From Terrabacter sp. Root85 (GTDB lineage Bacteria; Actinomycetota; Actinomycetes; Actinomycetales; Dermatophilaceae), in NCBI RefSeq assembly GCF_001429185.1, contig NZ_LMIW01000011.1:307078-371077 (forward strand): DNA of 64,000 nt. Direction: 5' to 3'. Made by a program: the position numbers and the translations under genes. The first letter of the stretch is position 1. The number at the start of each line of letters is the position of its first letter. The notes beneath the pieces are model-generated. The model made no database searches. It was given only the letters and a program-made list of their open reading frames with translations, and was not told where the DNA came from. Shown here piece after piece: positions 63,887-64,000 of the stretch.

Positions 63887-64000
63887 TGAAGGGTTGCCCC
63901 GGAGGCCTCCTCGTTGAGGTGGTTGATGGTGTGTGTCCGATTCTTGAGAACTCAACAGCGTGTCAAAAATCGATGCCAATTACCTCGTCCCGAGGCCTGG
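63887..64000 (+). other. Leader of a ribosomal RNA operon
   Basis: The stretch TTCTTGAGAACTCAACAGCGTGT (read as TTGAGAACTCAACAGCG at about 63943) is the box found in actinobacterial rrn leaders and 16S-23S spacers, near RNase III processing and antitermination signals. The 63590-63857 part holds a terminator and a possible first promoter but no gene. The mature 16S rRNA itself should begin beyond position 64000; none of it is recognised inside the window. Confidence 0.7.

Overview
The window is high-GC (about 70 percent) actinobacterial chromosome. GTG starts, 4-nt ATGA/GTGA gene overlaps, many apparently leaderless promoters, an Sdh complex of the mycobacterial Sdh1 type, LytR-CpsA-Psr and Wzz/BY-kinase proteins and an rrn leader of actinobacterial style fit a member of the Micrococcales, probably near the Intrasporangiaceae. 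The family placement is inference from gene style, not a search result.

About 1-35.3 kb is a large surface-glycan region. It starts with a Wzz-type chain-length protein cut by the window edge, then a GT4-GT2 glycosyltransferase pair, rmlA-rmlC-phosphatase flanked by two paralogous BNR-repeat proteins, an LCP ligase, four GT4 enzymes and a PAP2 phosphatase. At 14.5-26 kb lies the most unusual part. A nucleotidyltransferase-PqqD pair faces a BY-kinase. Divergent from the kinase is a tightly overlapped operon (GT4-GT2 fusion, O-antigen ligase/polymerase, three GTs, HprK-like ATPase, second PqqD protein), followed by a Tat-secreted cysteine-rich protein and, convergent to it, a MauE-thioredoxin fusion. 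After xthA and trpS come a Wzt/Wzm polysaccharide ABC exporter, an RNA-ligase-like protein, a YihY protein and a second copy of the GT4-GT2 pair.

About 35.3-49.7 kb is more general: a D,D-carboxypeptidase, two complete but different succinate dehydrogenase/fumarate reductase complexes back to back (type-B sdhCAB, then an Sdh1-like set with a Cys/His-rich membrane anchor), an SDR, mannose-1-phosphate guanylyltransferase, and an ABC drug-exporter pair divergent from a MarR/GbsR regulator over a shared inverted repeat.

About 49.7-64 kb is salvage metabolism: an acyl-CoA mutase catalytic subunit without a cobalamin domain, a frameshifted DUF559-like gene, pseudouridine breakdown (psuG, psuK) beside an FhuF-like protein, an M20 amidohydrolase, and a nucleoside uptake and salvage operon (BMP lipoprotein, ATPase, two permeases, cytidine deaminase, thymidine phosphorylase). 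The window ends in the promoter and leader of a ribosomal RNA operon whose 16S gene should begin just outside.

No tRNA, CRISPR array, intact insertion sequence, integrase or prophage was seen.
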